From an uncultured Flavobacteriales bacterium (GTDB lineage: Bacteria; Bacteroidota; Bacteroidia; Flavobacteriales_D; Parvicellaceae), in contig CALSNM010000015.1 in NCBI GenBank assembly GCA_943787725.1, positions 18,102 through 82,101 on the forward strand: a stretch of 64,000 bases of DNA, written 5' to 3'. Below, piece after piece: positions 35,857 to 45,621 of this stretch; position 1 is the stretch's first letter, and each line of letters begins with the position of its first letter. The notes under the pieces are model-generated. The model ran no database searches, was not told the origin of the DNA, and worked only from the letters and a program-made list of their open reading frames with translations. A program made the position numbers and the translations under genes.

Positions 35857-37080
35857 ATGAATATACTATACCTCTCGTATGATGGAATGACAGATTCTTT
35901 AGGCCAATCTCAGGTATTGCCTTACCTGCTGCGATTGTCTGATAAAGGATTTGAATACACAATAATTAGTTTTGAAAAAGAAGAAAACTTTATTACCAAT
36001 AAATCTACGATCGAAAACTTGCTTAAAGGAACCTGTATTAAATGGATTCCTCTAAAATATACGAAAAGGCCACCCGTATTATCTACTATTTTTGATGTTT
36101 GGAAATTGAAGAAGAGAGTTAAACAGGAGCTTCAACAAGGCAAAGTAGATATTATTCATTGCCGCAGTTACATTAGTGCACTGGCAGGTTTGTCATTCAA
36201 GAGAAAAAACAATATCCCTTTTGTTTTTGATATGCGCGGTTTTTATGCAGATGAAAGATTGGACGGTGAGATATGGAGCCTTAAGAATCCTGTTTTTAAA
36301 TTAGTCTATAATTTTTTTAAAAAGAAAGAAAAGGAATTCCTCACAGAATCTGAAGCGGTAGTTTCTTTGACGGCTTGTGGCAAGATAGAAATTGAATCTT
36401 GGGAATTACCCAATCAATCTCCGATTTCAGTGATTCCTTGTTGTACAGACGAAACACATTTTGACCCTACTAAAGTAGATTTAGACAGTGTAAAATCCCT
36501 AAAAAATGAATTAGGAATTTTAGAAAAAGATTATATAATATCCTATTTAGGCTCAATTGGAACTTGGTATATGCTGGATGAAATGTTGGATTTCATAAAA
36601 GTTCTGTTTACTAAAAAAGAGAATTCAAAAGCTTTGTTTATAACAAGAGAGCCTAAAGAAATGGTGCTTTCTGAAGCCAAAAAGAGAGGGTTGGACACTT
36701 CGAGAATAATTATTCAATCAGCAAATCGAGAAGAGGTCCCAACGATGGTTTCATTGAGCGATGTCTCTTTGTTTTTTATTAAGCCTGTTTTCTCTAAAAA
36801 GGCTTCCTCACCCACCAAGATGGGGGAGATATTGAATTTAAATATCCCTATTGTTTGTAATTCAGATGTAGGCGATGATGATTTAGTCATGAATGAAATT
36901 CTGCCGGAGTATTTAGTGAAAGAGTTTTCTAATGAAGAATATGAAAGAGTTATAGGAAAACTTCTAGAGAATCAAAATATTCCAAACACGGAGTTAAGAC
37001 AATATGCTTCAGAATTCTTTTCTTTAAATAAAGGAGTCGAAACGTATTCTACTATATTTCATTCTATAGCAAACAGATAG
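35857..37080 (+). CDS. Family 4 glycosyltransferase
   Basis: A 407-residue GT-B enzyme: ILYLSYDGMTDSLGQSQVLP at the N-terminus, DIIHCRSYISAL and FVFDMRGFYADE in domain 1, VIPCCTDETHFDP at the domain border, and a C-terminal SPTKMGEILNLNIPIV donor site. This set is typical of GT4 enzymes of the WbuB/PelF-like kind. I start at ATG 35857 rather than the TTG at 35824, because the ATG begins the conserved MNILYLSYDG and leaves a 32-nt gap to the divergent membrane gene. Acts in the cytosol on lipid-linked sugar. Confidence 0.85.
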   Translation: MNILYLSYDGMTDSLGQSQVLPYLLRLSDKGFEYTIISFEKEENFITNKSTIENLLKGTCIKWIPLKYTKRPPVLSTIFDVWKLKKRVKQELQQGKVDIIHCRSYISALAGLSFKRKNNIPFVFDMRGFYADERLDGEIWSLKNPVFKLVYNFFKKKEKEFLTESEAVVSLTACGKIEIESWELPNQSPISVIPCCTDETHFDPTKVDLDSVKSLKNELGILEKDYIISYLGSIGTWYMLDEMLDFIKVLFTKKENSKALFITREPKEMVLSEAKKRGLDTSRIIIQSANREEVPTMVSLSDVSLFFIKPVFSKKASSPTKMGEILNLNIPIVCNSDVGDDDLVMNEILPEYLVKEFSNEEYERVIGKLLENQNIPNTELRQYASEFFSLNKGVETYSTIFHSIANR

Positions 37081-37084
37081 TATT

Positions 37085-37107
37085 ATCCTGATTTAAAAGG
37101 ATTTTTT
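37085..37107 (+). terminator. Possible intrinsic terminator after the last locus glycosyltransferase
   Basis: ATCCT (37085-37089) pairs with AGGAT (37098-37102) across an 8-nt loop and is followed by five more T residues. It lies 5 nt after the stop codon, where a terminator is expected, but the stem is short. Confidence 0.4.
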
Positions 37108-37331
37108 ATGATTAAACCTAAGAATGAAGTAAAGTAACTTAAATATTTATTTATATGTGTATTATGAATTAATACATTGTGTGTTTATGCAGGTTATGTT
37201 ACTGATTGTAATATAAATTCATTTTAATCACTACTAGAATAGTTTCATAACTCTTTTGGTGGTCTTGGTTTTTTTATTCTTTTGAATAGGAATAAGCTTT
37301 TAAGAATATAAATAAAGTCTATCTTTATCCT

Positions 37332-37904
37332 ATGAAATTAGTGTTTGCAACCAACAACCAAAATAAAGTCAACGAGATAAAATCTTTAATTGGAAACGGG
37401 GTTGAAATATTATCATTAAAGGACATTGGCTGTAATGAAGAATTATCCGAAACGCAAGAAACGTTAGAAGAAAATGCTTTGCAAAAAGCAAGTTACGTTG
37501 CTGATAAATATGGTGTAAATTGTTTCGCAGACGACACAGGATTAGAAGTAGAGTCATTAAATGGGGCTCCTGGGGTTTATTCTGCTCGTTATGCCGGAAT
37601 GGAGTGTAAAGCTGAAGACAATATGACCAAAGTCCTTGCTGAATTAGATGGTAAAGAAAATAGGGCAGCAAAATTTAGAACCATTGTTGCCCTTATATTA
37701 AACGGCGAAAAACACTCCTTTGAAGGAAAGATAGATGGAAGTATTACCCGTTCTAAAAGTGGTTCTGATGGTTTTGGATATGATCCAATATTTCAACCTA
37801 ATGGATTTGATATGACCTTTTCAGAAATGTCAATGTCGCAAAAGAATGCTATAAGCCATCGTGGAAAAGCTGTAGCTAAGTTGGTGGCATTTTTAAAGGC
37901 GTAA
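37332..37904 (+). CDS. rdgB: Non-canonical purine NTP pyrophosphatase RdgB/HAM1
   Basis: Hydrolyses dITP, XTP and ITP to monophosphates, keeping deaminated purines out of DNA and RNA. The N-terminal LVFATNNQNKVNEIKSL (residues 3-19) is the family SxNxxK-type motif; CFADDTGLEVESLNGAPGVYSARYAG near 64-89 contains the catalytic Asp pair; GSDGFGYDPIF and MSQKNAISHRGKA complete it. Length 190 is normal. It marks the return to core genes after the polysaccharide locus. ddl converges on it 11 nt away. Confidence 0.96.
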   Translation: MKLVFATNNQNKVNEIKSLIGNGVEILSLKDIGCNEELSETQETLEENALQKASYVADKYGVNCFADDTGLEVESLNGAPGVYSARYAGMECKAEDNMTKVLAELDGKENRAAKFRTIVALILNGEKHSFEGKIDGSITRSKSGSDGFGYDPIFQPNGFDMTFSEMSMSQKNAISHRGKAVAKLVAFLKA

Positions 37905-37915
37905 TTTCCAAGATT

Positions 37916-38890
37916 CTATCCTTTCAGCGCTACTTGGATTACATCTTCAAACAATTGTTTTAGTGAAACACCTTCCTGTGCTGCCATTTTTGGAATAATG
38001 CTTTCTGCAGATTGTCCTGGAACAGCGTTAATTTCAATTAAATGTGGTTCCCCATTATGTATGATATAATCTGCTCTAGCAATTCCTGAAAAATCAAGTA
38101 TTTCATAAACTTTTAATGTCAGTGCCTTGATTTTAGCAGTCATTTCCTCTTCCAAATTAGCTGGGGTAATTTCGTTAGATTCTCCCTTGTACTTTGCGTC
38201 AAAATCAAAGAAATCATTTTCAGTTACTATTTCTGTTATTGGCAAAACATGTATTCCTCTCAACGACTTATATATTCCATTAGTAACTTCTCTTCCTTTT
38301 AAAAAAGATTCGATCAATGCTTGAGTGCCGTGTTTTAATGCTAAAGTGATAGCATTTTCTAATTCACTTTCATTTTCTACTTTAGTTATACCATAACTAC
38401 TTCCTCCATCTGCAGGTTTAACAAAGCAAGGAAGCCCAACTTTTTCTATTATTTCTGAACTATTAATCGCTTCATCTTTCCGAATTAATGCTGCTTTAGC
38501 AACAGGGATGTGGAAACTTTCTAAGAATCGATTGCAAGCAAATTTATTGAATGTAAGTGTAGCTGCTAGTTGACTGCAAGTTGTATAAGGTATATGTAGC
38601 ATGTCGAAATAGGCTTGCAATTTCCCATCCTCTCCTGGTGTGCCGTGAATCACAATAAAAGCGCAGTCGAGGGTTATTTTCTTTCCATTTATTTCAAAAG
38701 AAAAATCAGTTCGATTTATGAGTTGTTTCTTGTCATATTCATCAAAACCAAACCATCCGTCTGTATCAATTTGAATTTTATAGATATTGTATTTATTCCT
38801 ATCTATATTTTCAAAAACTGTTTTAGCACTTTTTAAGGAAATACCCCTTTCTTTACTATATCCACCTCCAATTACAGCAATGTTTTTCAT
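37916..38890 (-). CDS. ddl: D-alanine--D-alanine ligase
   Basis: Joins two D-alanines with ATP in the cytosol to supply the peptidoglycan stem-peptide terminus. The ATP-grasp protein has GGGYSKERGISLKSAK at residues 8-23, VIHGTPGEDGKLQAYFDM near 84, PCFVKPADGGSSYGITKV near 150, and a C-terminal IEINAVPGQSAESIIPKMA with the metal-binding Glu and Asn. Length 324 is typical. ATG at 38890. A 320-nt gap separates it from the divergent PASTA gene. Confidence 0.96.
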   Translation of the reverse strand: MKNIAVIGGGYSKERGISLKSAKTVFENIDRNKYNIYKIQIDTDGWFGFDEYDKKQLINRTDFSFEINGKKITLDCAFIVIHGTPGEDGKLQAYFDMLHIPYTTCSQLAATLTFNKFACNRFLESFHIPVAKAALIRKDEAINSSEIIEKVGLPCFVKPADGGSSYGITKVENESELENAITLALKHGTQALIESFLKGREVTNGIYKSLRGIHVLPITEIVTENDFFDFDAKYKGESNEITPANLEEEMTAKIKALTLKVYEILDFSGIARADYIIHNGEPHLIEINAVPGQSAESIIPKMAAQEGVSLKQLFEDVIQVALKG

Positions 38891-39210
38891 GTTATTTCTT
38901 AAAAAAATTTAATAATAATTGTGTCTATAAAATATAAGATTCTTTTTCAAAGTTATGTTTCTATATATTCATTTATTAATCGATCGAAACTAATTATTAA
39001 CAGTTGGTCGTTATTGTTACATTCAGACTAATTTGGTGTTAGGTTAGGTAGGAGATTTTTTTAGCAAAGCGAAATCTTGAATAATAGTGGATATTCTGAT
39101 AAGCAATTTTCTAGGAGCTACAGGAAATAAAAGAAGCGAAAAATTCGTGAAGTAAAATGGTTTGAATATGTGTTTACAAAACAATATTTTTATCTTTGTT
39201 TCGATTTAAA
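38891..39210. other. Intergenic region between ddl and the PASTA gene
   Basis: 320 AT-rich bases with no credible gene. It contains a -7 box at 39191-39198 and a weak inverted repeat AGATTT/AAATCT at 39053-39077. I can name nothing else. Confidence 0.6.
39191..39198 (+). promoter_or_regulatory. Candidate -7 box for the PASTA gene
   Basis: TATCTTTG is an exact TAnnTTTG match and ends 12 nt before the ATG at 39211, so the transcript would have a very short leader. The -33 TTG is not at standard spacing. This also argues against the TTG at 39196 as a start, because it falls inside the box. Confidence 0.45.
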
Positions 39211-40086
39211 ATGAATATGGGAATAGTAAAAGCATTTTTTAGATTTTTAATTAGTAAGTTGTTCTTAATCAACCTAGCACTTGTAATATTGGTTGGGTTT
39301 ATGATTCCATATTGTTCATTAGGAGCTTTAGAAGATTTCACCAACAATGATTCTGAAGATTATCAGCATAATTACATAGCGGTGCCAAATTTTATTGGCG
39401 TCAATATGGATAATATTGATGATTTTATTGGAAATAAAGACTTGAACTACGTTATCAATGATTCTGTATACTCTGACAATGCACCTGCGGGCTCTGTGAT
39501 TAGTCAAGATCCAGATCCTCATATCGAAACAGCTATTGACACAATTCCTTCTTTTGTAAAGCCTGGTCGTAGAATATACCTAACAGTTGTCAAAAAAGGT
39601 GGAGAGTATAAAGTTTTGCCCGATTTATTATCAGTAAATAATTCCAAAAAATTGGCTAAGGTAAAATTAGAAATGCTTGGTTTTAAAGTGAATTTCGAAT
39701 CAAAACAGCATAAAGATGATGGTCGTGTTTTGGAATTGAAATACAACGGAAAAAAGATAGATGCAGGTAATAAATTACTAAAAGGCTCCGTTATAGAAGT
39801 CATCTACGGAAGTGGAGAAGGTGGGAAACCTGTTAATTTGCCAATGTTGATTGGAGAAACGGCATTTAATGCTCAACAATTATTGGCATTATCAGGGTTA
39901 GAGTCAGAAGTGTTTTACGAAAGTGCATTAACAGCTGAAGACTCTTTATCCTTTGTAGTTTATAAGCAAAGTCCCCATCCTCAAAGTGTTGTTGAAGGTG
40001 CAGTTCCTTCCGGTTCTCTAGTGACAATAATGGCGAGAAAACTGGTTGTTGTAACTGATACAGCAGCTGTCGCAGATCCATTGTAG
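39211..40086 (+). CDS. Membrane-anchored PASTA-domain protein
   Basis: A 291-residue protein with a single N-terminal membrane helix (about residues 13-35, KLFLINLALVILVGFMIPY) and three PASTA-like repeats outside: VPNFIGVNMDNIDDFI with ISQDP, LPDLLSVNNSKKLAKVKLEMLGF, and LPMLIGETAFNAQQLLALSG with YKQSPHPQS. PASTA domains bind peptidoglycan or muropeptides. No kinase or transpeptidase domain is attached, which is the usual free-standing form in Bacteroidota. The divergent ddl gene makes a cell-wall role reasonable. ATG 39211 is chosen over an upstream TTG. Confidence 0.85.
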   Translation: MNMGIVKAFFRFLISKLFLINLALVILVGFMIPYCSLGALEDFTNNDSEDYQHNYIAVPNFIGVNMDNIDDFIGNKDLNYVINDSVYSDNAPAGSVISQDPDPHIETAIDTIPSFVKPGRRIYLTVVKKGGEYKVLPDLLSVNNSKKLAKVKLEMLGFKVNFESKQHKDDGRVLELKYNGKKIDAGNKLLKGSVIEVIYGSGEGGKPVNLPMLIGETAFNAQQLLALSGLESEVFYESALTAEDSLSFVVYKQSPHPQSVVEGAVPSGSLVTIMARKLVVVTDTAAVADPL

Positions 40087-40104
40087 ATATTGATTGACTG
40101 ATTA

Positions 40105-42357
40105 ATGAGAAAAATAATAGTTCTACTTACGGTATTTATTTCTTTTGCAACTTATGCACAAGAAGAACTGCAGCCATTAAGATACAATGGTAAAATAATG
40201 AAAGAGGAAGCGCACCAGAAAACTAGTGTTTTGCACGAATCCTTCACTTATATATTTGATACATTAGATCTTCCTTTTTTTGATGACTTTTCGAGTGATC
40301 ATTTCAAAATCTTCAACGATACGGTTGGTGGTTCAAACGTCGTAGATTCGACATGGTTTTTTTTAGAAATTGCCGGAGTTCCGAATGCATGGGGAAGCTC
40401 TTACATGCTAGATACAAGCTATCGCTACGAATATGATACGGTTCCAGGATATGGTTTTGACTCTATTTCGATTGATACCATTGCATTACCATCTTCATTT
40501 GTTGATGTTTTTATATTGGATAATTATCCGGTAACCTTCACTAATACAGAGGTGTGGCCTTCATTTTACACTATAGATTCAATGTGGACTGTTTCTTCTC
40601 CAGACGCAACAATTATTGAAGTAGACCCAGATTTACTTCAGGATTCTTTAACGATGTATTTCGTTGTTGAATCTGTCGCAGATGCGGAGATTTTTTGGCA
40701 AGATCACTTTGTTTATTTAAACGATACTTATCCTATTCAACCCCATTCTATAGGTGTTGCAACTTTCGATGGGATTGATGATGTTGGATATCCTTACGAT
40801 TGGTCTTCTCCATCTGCTACAGGTTTATCGGATGTGTTGACCTCCAAACCAATAAACCTTTTAGGAACGGTAGGAGATGTTTACTTTAGTTTTTTATATC
40901 AAGGGGGAGGTATTGGAGAAGTACCGGATCAATTTGATTCGTTAACTTTAGAATTCTGGTCACCAGTTAGCTCTCAATGGTTTTCTGTCTGGAATACAAC
41001 CGGAAGTTCGTCTTCTACTTTTACCCAAGTTTTGTTTGAGGTTTCCAGTGCACAATACAAACAAGATGGTTTCCAATTCCGATTTAAGAGTTATGGTTCC
41101 TTAACTGGAAGTCTGGATCATTGGCATATTGATTATGTTGAATTGGCAGATAATAGGGCTTTCGATGATTTTCATGAAGATGAATGGGCATTTCAATATC
41201 CTGCTCAATCCTTTATCAAAGAATTTACCTCTATGCCTTGGACACATTACCAAATGGATCCAAAAAATCGAATGGTAAATGATAGTGTAACTTTATCAAC
41301 TTATAGTTCTAATCCGAATCTTGCTGGAATAAATGTATCTGGAGGTACCGGTATGGAATTGTATTACGATGGAACATTATTAAGTTCTATAGATTATTTG
41401 GGTGCAGCAACGGTAAACCCCTTGACTTCATTTGATTTAAGATATGAGCTTCCAGATTCCGACCCTGGTGAGTTTTGGTTTGATACTGCTTATGCAGATA
41501 CATTTGCAATTTTTGATTTAAAGCATTTTCTGGGAACTGATACAGATAATTTATTTCGTGGAAATGATACACTTTGGCAGCAACAAGTTTTTGAAAATTA
41601 CTATGCCTATGATGATGGTAGTGCAGAATCTGCCTATGGAATAGTAGGCGCTGGAGCTGAAGTAGCTTATAAGTTTTCAATGCCGAACGGTGTAGTCGAT
41701 TCTTTACGAGCAGTAAAAATGCATTTTGAAGCCTCGGTAAACGATGCAAGTAATGCGTTGTTTTATATTCAAATATGGAATGAAATTAACGGAAAACCAG
41801 GAGATTTAATTTATACTACGGATGATGAGTTGCTTCCAACTACCTATTTGCCAAAATACAAGTATGGAGTAAATGGATATTATGAATATGTTTTGCCTGA
41901 AGCTGTAGCTTTATCTGGTACTTTCTATGTTGGATGGAAACAGTCTTCTGCAGACAGGTTAAATATTGGATTTGATAAAAATATCAATAACCAAGACAAG
42001 ATTTTTTATGATATGGGCTCAGGTTGGACGAATACTAGTTTTGAAGGTTCATTAATGATACGCCCAGTATTTGTTTCGGGATTTGATGATATATTAGCTT
42101 CGGTCAAAACAAATAATGCCGGATTCGAGTTTGAAATGTATCCAAATCCTGCAAATGAATGGTTGAATATAAAGGTTAAGGATAGATTTACCGGAGAATT
42201 CAAAATCTACGATATGCAAGGAAAGTTATTGGTGATTGAAAATTTAGTTGGTTCAGATCAAATAAGTATTACTGATTTGTCGGCTGGAATGTATATAGTT
42301 CAAATAATAAGTGAAAATGGAGATGTTGGGACAAGTAGATTGTCCGTTTCAAGATAA
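40105..42357 (+). CDS. Large T9SS-secreted protein with type A sorting domain
   Basis: A 750-residue exported protein. Signal peptide MRKIIVLLTVFISFATYA, then a long beta-rich, Asp/Thr/Ser-rich body without recognised catalytic motifs. The last ~75 residues form a Por-secretion (type IX) C-terminal signal: FEMYPNPANEWLNIKV, then FKIYDMQGKLL and LSAGMYIVQI. It should cross the outer membrane through T9SS and be attached to the surface or released. It starts 18 nt after the PASTA gene and ends 5 nt before the rluD-like gene, so it may be co-transcribed with them. Ligand or substrate unknown. Confidence 0.85.
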   Translation: MRKIIVLLTVFISFATYAQEELQPLRYNGKIMKEEAHQKTSVLHESFTYIFDTLDLPFFDDFSSDHFKIFNDTVGGSNVVDSTWFFLEIAGVPNAWGSSYMLDTSYRYEYDTVPGYGFDSISIDTIALPSSFVDVFILDNYPVTFTNTEVWPSFYTIDSMWTVSSPDATIIEVDPDLLQDSLTMYFVVESVADAEIFWQDHFVYLNDTYPIQPHSIGVATFDGIDDVGYPYDWSSPSATGLSDVLTSKPINLLGTVGDVYFSFLYQGGGIGEVPDQFDSLTLEFWSPVSSQWFSVWNTTGSSSSTFTQVLFEVSSAQYKQDGFQFRFKSYGSLTGSLDHWHIDYVELADNRAFDDFHEDEWAFQYPAQSFIKEFTSMPWTHYQMDPKNRMVNDSVTLSTYSSNPNLAGINVSGGTGMELYYDGTLLSSIDYLGAATVNPLTSFDLRYELPDSDPGEFWFDTAYADTFAIFDLKHFLGTDTDNLFRGNDTLWQQQVFENYYAYDDGSAESAYGIVGAGAEVAYKFSMPNGVVDSLRAVKMHFEASVNDASNALFYIQIWNEINGKPGDLIYTTDDELLPTTYLPKYKYGVNGYYEYVLPEAVALSGTFYVGWKQSSADRLNIGFDKNINNQDKIFYDMGSGWTNTSFEGSLMIRPVFVSGFDDILASVKTNNAGFEFEMYPNPANEWLNIKVKDRFTGEFKIYDMQGKLLVIENLVGSDQISITDLSAGMYIVQIISENGDVGTSRLSVSR

Positions 42358-42362
42358 TTGAT

Positions 42363-43403
42363 ATGACTGAAGAGTTAGAAGAGAATGAGGATAATATAGA
42401 AGAAAAAAGCGAGTTATTCGAACACCATCATTTTGTAGCTGACCCCGGTCAGCAGCCATTAAGAATAGATAAATTTTTGATGGCACGTATTCCAAATATT
42501 TCAAGAAACAAGTTGCAAGTTGTTGCAAAAAATGGGAATATTTTGGTTAATAAGGTTGTAGTTAAGCAGAATTATCGTGTTAAGGCAAATGATGATATTT
42601 CCATTGTCATGCCCGAACCTGTTAAGGTTTTTGAAATGATTCCCGAAGATATTCCAATTAACATTGCTTATGAGGATGATGAATTGGTTATTGTAAACAA
42701 AGATCCAGGTATGGTTGTTCATCCGGGTTTTGGAAATTACTCTGGAACACTAGTGCATGCATTATCATTTCATTTTGACAATCTCCCAACGTTGCCTACA
42801 GACTATTTTGGCAGACCCGGATTAGTGCATCGATTAGATAAGAATACTTCTGGAATAATGGTTGTAGCTAAAACGGAAAATACACTGACGAATTTAGCAA
42901 AACAGTTTTTCGAGAGAACAACTTTTCGAAGATATTATGCTTTGGTTTGGGGAGACTTTGAGGAGGAAGAAGGAACAGTTGAAGGGAATATTGGACGTTC
43001 TCAACAAAATAGAAAGGTTATGGATGTATTCCCGGACGGTTATATGGGAAAGCATGCAGTTACACATTATAAAGTTTTAGAACGATTTGGATACGTTACT
43101 TTAATAGAATGTCGTTTAGAGACCGGACGAACGCATCAGATCCGAATCCACATGAAACACATTGGACATCCACTATTTAATGATTATGAATACGGAGGTA
43201 ATAGAATAGTCAAAGGAACGATTTTTTCTAAATATAAGCAGTTTATTGCTAACTGCTTTACGACTATTCCGCGGCATGCTTTGCATGCAAAATCTCTTGG
43301 TTTTACACACCCTAAAACAGGGAAAGAAATGCGTTTCGATTCTGAATTACCAGAAGATTTGGTTAATGTATTAGAGAAATGGAGGCGTTATAAAGGAAAT
43401 TAA
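42363..43403 (+). CDS. rluD: RluD-type 23S rRNA pseudouridine synthase
   Basis: Isomerises uridines in helix 69 or related sites of 23S rRNA. An S4 RNA-binding domain lies at about residues 33-95 (LRIDKFLMARIPNISRNKLQ). The catalytic domain follows, with GLVHRLDKNTSGIMVVAKT containing Asp159, and LIECRLETGRTHQIRIHMKHIGHPL. Length 346 is usual for Bacteroidota RluD-family enzymes, and the acidic N-terminal tail is common there. The exact target (RluD versus RluC/A) is not certain from sequence alone. Confidence 0.92.
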   Translation: MTEELEENEDNIEEKSELFEHHHFVADPGQQPLRIDKFLMARIPNISRNKLQVVAKNGNILVNKVVVKQNYRVKANDDISIVMPEPVKVFEMIPEDIPINIAYEDDELVIVNKDPGMVVHPGFGNYSGTLVHALSFHFDNLPTLPTDYFGRPGLVHRLDKNTSGIMVVAKTENTLTNLAKQFFERTTFRRYYALVWGDFEEEEGTVEGNIGRSQQNRKVMDVFPDGYMGKHAVTHYKVLERFGYVTLIECRLETGRTHQIRIHMKHIGHPLFNDYEYGGNRIVKGTIFSKYKQFIANCFTTIPRHALHAKSLGFTHPKTGKEMRFDSELPEDLVNVLEKWRRYKGN

Positions 43404-43412
43404 AAATTTCAA

Positions 43413-43895
43413 ATGATGAATATTTTATATATCCATGGTTTAGATAGTTCTCCAAAACCGGAGAAGATTGGGGTGCTCAAACAATATGGAAGGGTTGTTG
43501 GACTTCATTTAGACTATAAGAAAGAAGAAAATCCATTTAAATTGCTAAATGATACAATTCTAAATGAAAATATTTCACATATTGTGGGAAGCAGTCTAGG
43601 AGGCTTTTTAGGATTTTGGTTAGGCGAAAAGAATAGTCTTCCTTGTTTGCTGTTTAATCCTGCACTGGGAATGCGATCTATTGACCTTCAGGTAGAAAGA
43701 AACTATAATAAATGTCCCAAAAGATTAATTGTATTAGGAGAGCAAGATGATGTGGTGCTGCCTTATCATACAATAGAGTTTTTACGTCCCTTTAGTCGAA
43801 AGAAAACGCAACAAGAAATTATTATCGATTCTACTATGGAACACCGAATCAGTGATGAAAATTTCGTAAAGTATGTAAGGTGCTTTTTTAATTAA
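43413..43895 (+). CDS. YqiA/YcfP-like alpha/beta-hydrolase
   Basis: A 160-residue small alpha/beta-hydrolase of the YqiA type. ILYIHGLDSSPKPEK is the oxyanion-side HG motif, GSSLGGFLGFW near residue 60 is the GxSxG nucleophile elbow with the catalytic Ser, VLGEQDDVV supplies the Asp, and EHRIS near the end supplies the His. YqiA has esterase activity in vitro, but the natural substrate is unknown. It starts 9 nt after the pseudouridine synthase and converges on the ABC-F gene with an 8-nt overlap. Confidence 0.8.
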   Translation: MMNILYIHGLDSSPKPEKIGVLKQYGRVVGLHLDYKKEENPFKLLNDTILNENISHIVGSSLGGFLGFWLGEKNSLPCLLFNPALGMRSIDLQVERNYNKCPKRLIVLGEQDDVVLPYHTIEFLRPFSRKKTQQEIIIDSTMEHRISDENFVKYVRCFFN

Positions 43896-45525
43896 TTAAG
43901 TCAATTTCTTTCAAGCTTTCGATCCTATTTCTCTCTAAGAATGAATCGATAGATTCGAAATGCTCGATGACGCGCTTATTCTTAAATTCAAAAACTTTTT
44001 CAGACAAACCTTGTAAGAAATCCCTATCGTGAGAGACTAATATCAAGGTTCCATCAAATGCTAGCAACGCCTGTTTTAAAACATCTTTCGATTTTAAATC
44101 TAAGTGGTTGGTAGGTTCATCTAATATCAAAACGTTTACCGGTTCCAGCAACAGCTTAACCATTGCCAACCGTGTTTTTTCTCCCCCAGATAAGAACTTT
44201 ACTTTTTTATCGATATCATCACCTCCAAACATGAAACGTCCTAATATGTTGTTTATCTGTGTTCTTATATCTCCTTTAGCAACCTCATCAACCGTTTGAA
44301 AGATAGTTAATCCAGGGTCTAATAGGGAAGCTTGATTTTGTGCAAAGTATCCAACTTTTGCATTATGTCCTAATGCACATTTTCCCTCAAAATCAATCTC
44401 GCCCATTATGGCTTTAATCATAGTAGATTTTCCTTCGCCATTTCGGCCTACAAAAGAAACTTTTTGACCTCTTTCAATTGCCATATTGGCTTTGTTGAAA
44501 ACCATGTGCTCTCCATATTTTTTGGTCAAGTCTTTTGCAATTACGGGGTAATCTCCAGAACGTTTGGAAGGAGGGAAGGTTAGTTTTAAAGAAGAATTAT
44601 CAACTTCGTCGATTTCAATTATTTCCAATTTATCCAGCATTTTCTCACGAGAAGAAACTTGGTTAGTTTTGGAGTAGGTTCCTTTAAATTGATCAATAAA
44701 TCGTTGGTTGTCCTCAATAAACTTTTGTTGCTCTTTAAATGCTTTGATTTGATGAATTCTCCTTTCTTCTCTCAATTGCAGGTAGTGCGTGTATTTTGCT
44801 TTGTAATCATAAATACGCCCCATGGTTACTTCAATGGTTCTATTGGTAATATTATCTATAAAAGCTCTATCATGGGAGATGATAACAACCGCTTTAGCCT
44901 TATTAATTAAAAAATCCTCTAGCCAAATTACAGATTCAATATCGACGTGATTAGTGGGCTCATCCAATAAAATTAAATCAGGTTTTTGCAACAATATTTT
45001 ACATAATTCTATTCGCATTCTCCATCCACCACTGAATTCGCTGGTTGGCCTATGGAAATCCTCTCTTTTAAAGCCCAGTCCTTGTAATGCTTTTTCAACT
45101 TCAGCATCATAATTAACTTCCTCAATAGAATAGAATTTTTCTCCAATTTCAGTTACTTTTTCTATGATGTCCATGTATTCTTTGGACTCGTAATCGGTGC
45201 GAGTTTCTAACTCTTTGTTTAACAAGTCCATCTCAACTTTCATCGCAGTGATTTGCCCAAAAGCTTTTGATGTTTCTTCAAATACTGTGCAATTGTCTTC
45301 TGTTAATAAGTGCTGCGGTAAATAAGCTATAACCGTATCATCTGGACTCCTAACTGTTCCTCTGTTAGATTTAGATATACCAGCAATTATTTTCATAATA
45401 GTGGATTTTCCAGCACCATTCTTTCCCATTAAAGCTATTTTATCTGTAGGGTTTACAACAAACGAAACATCATTGAATAAGGTTTTTCCATTAAAATCAA
45501 CTCCTATTGCGTCTACAGATATCAT
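43888..45525 (-). CDS. ABC-F family ATPase (ribosome-associated)
   Basis: A 545-residue soluble protein with two ABC domains and no membrane segments. First half: Walker A MGKNGAGKST near residue 33, signature FSGGW near 165, Walker B LILLDEPTNHVD. The linker around 240-300 is long, helical and charged. Second half: VGRNGEGKST, LSGGEKTRLAM and LILDEPTNHLD. ABC-F proteins bind the ribosomal E site and modulate translation. Without a closer comparison I cannot say which subfamily it belongs to. The start is ATG 45525. hrpB is divergent, 96 nt away. Confidence 0.92.
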   Translation of the reverse strand: MISVDAIGVDFNGKTLFNDVSFVVNPTDKIALMGKNGAGKSTIMKIIAGISKSNRGTVRSPDDTVIAYLPQHLLTEDNCTVFEETSKAFGQITAMKVEMDLLNKELETRTDYESKEYMDIIEKVTEIGEKFYSIEEVNYDAEVEKALQGLGFKREDFHRPTSEFSGGWRMRIELCKILLQKPDLILLDEPTNHVDIESVIWLEDFLINKAKAVVIISHDRAFIDNITNRTIEVTMGRIYDYKAKYTHYLQLREERRIHQIKAFKEQQKFIEDNQRFIDQFKGTYSKTNQVSSREKMLDKLEIIEIDEVDNSSLKLTFPPSKRSGDYPVIAKDLTKKYGEHMVFNKANMAIERGQKVSFVGRNGEGKSTMIKAIMGEIDFEGKCALGHNAKVGYFAQNQASLLDPGLTIFQTVDEVAKGDIRTQINNILGRFMFGGDDIDKKVKFLSGGEKTRLAMVKLLLEPVNVLILDEPTNHLDLKSKDVLKQALLAFDGTLILVSHDRDFLQGLSEKVFEFKNKRVIEHFESIDSFLERNRIESLKEIDLIN

Positions 45526-45547
45526 TCTTTTTTATTTTTATAGAGTG

Positions 45548-45555
45548 CGAATCTA
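45548..45555 (-). promoter_or_regulatory. Candidate promoter element for the ABC-F gene
   Basis: The minus strand reads TAGATTCG (one mismatch from TAnnTTTG), with a TTG 19 nt upstream, the preferred -33/-7 spacing. It lies 23 nt before the ATG. Confidence 0.35.
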
Positions 45556-45595
45556 AAAAAAAGAAATGGAGATACAATTACAATTTTAGAAACCC

Positions 45596-45603
45596 TAAAT
45601 TTG
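45596..45603 (+). promoter_or_regulatory. Candidate -7 box for hrpB
   Basis: TAAATTTG is an exact TAnnTTTG match, ending 18 nt before the TTG start at 45622. No clear -33 TTG. Confidence 0.4.
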
Positions 45604-45621
45604 TATTTCTAAATCACATCC

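Noticed and set aside
39053..39077. AGATTT/AAATCT inverted repeat between ddl and the PASTA gene
   Set aside because: Six AT-rich base pairs with a 13-nt loop are expected by chance here, and no T run follows in a useful place.
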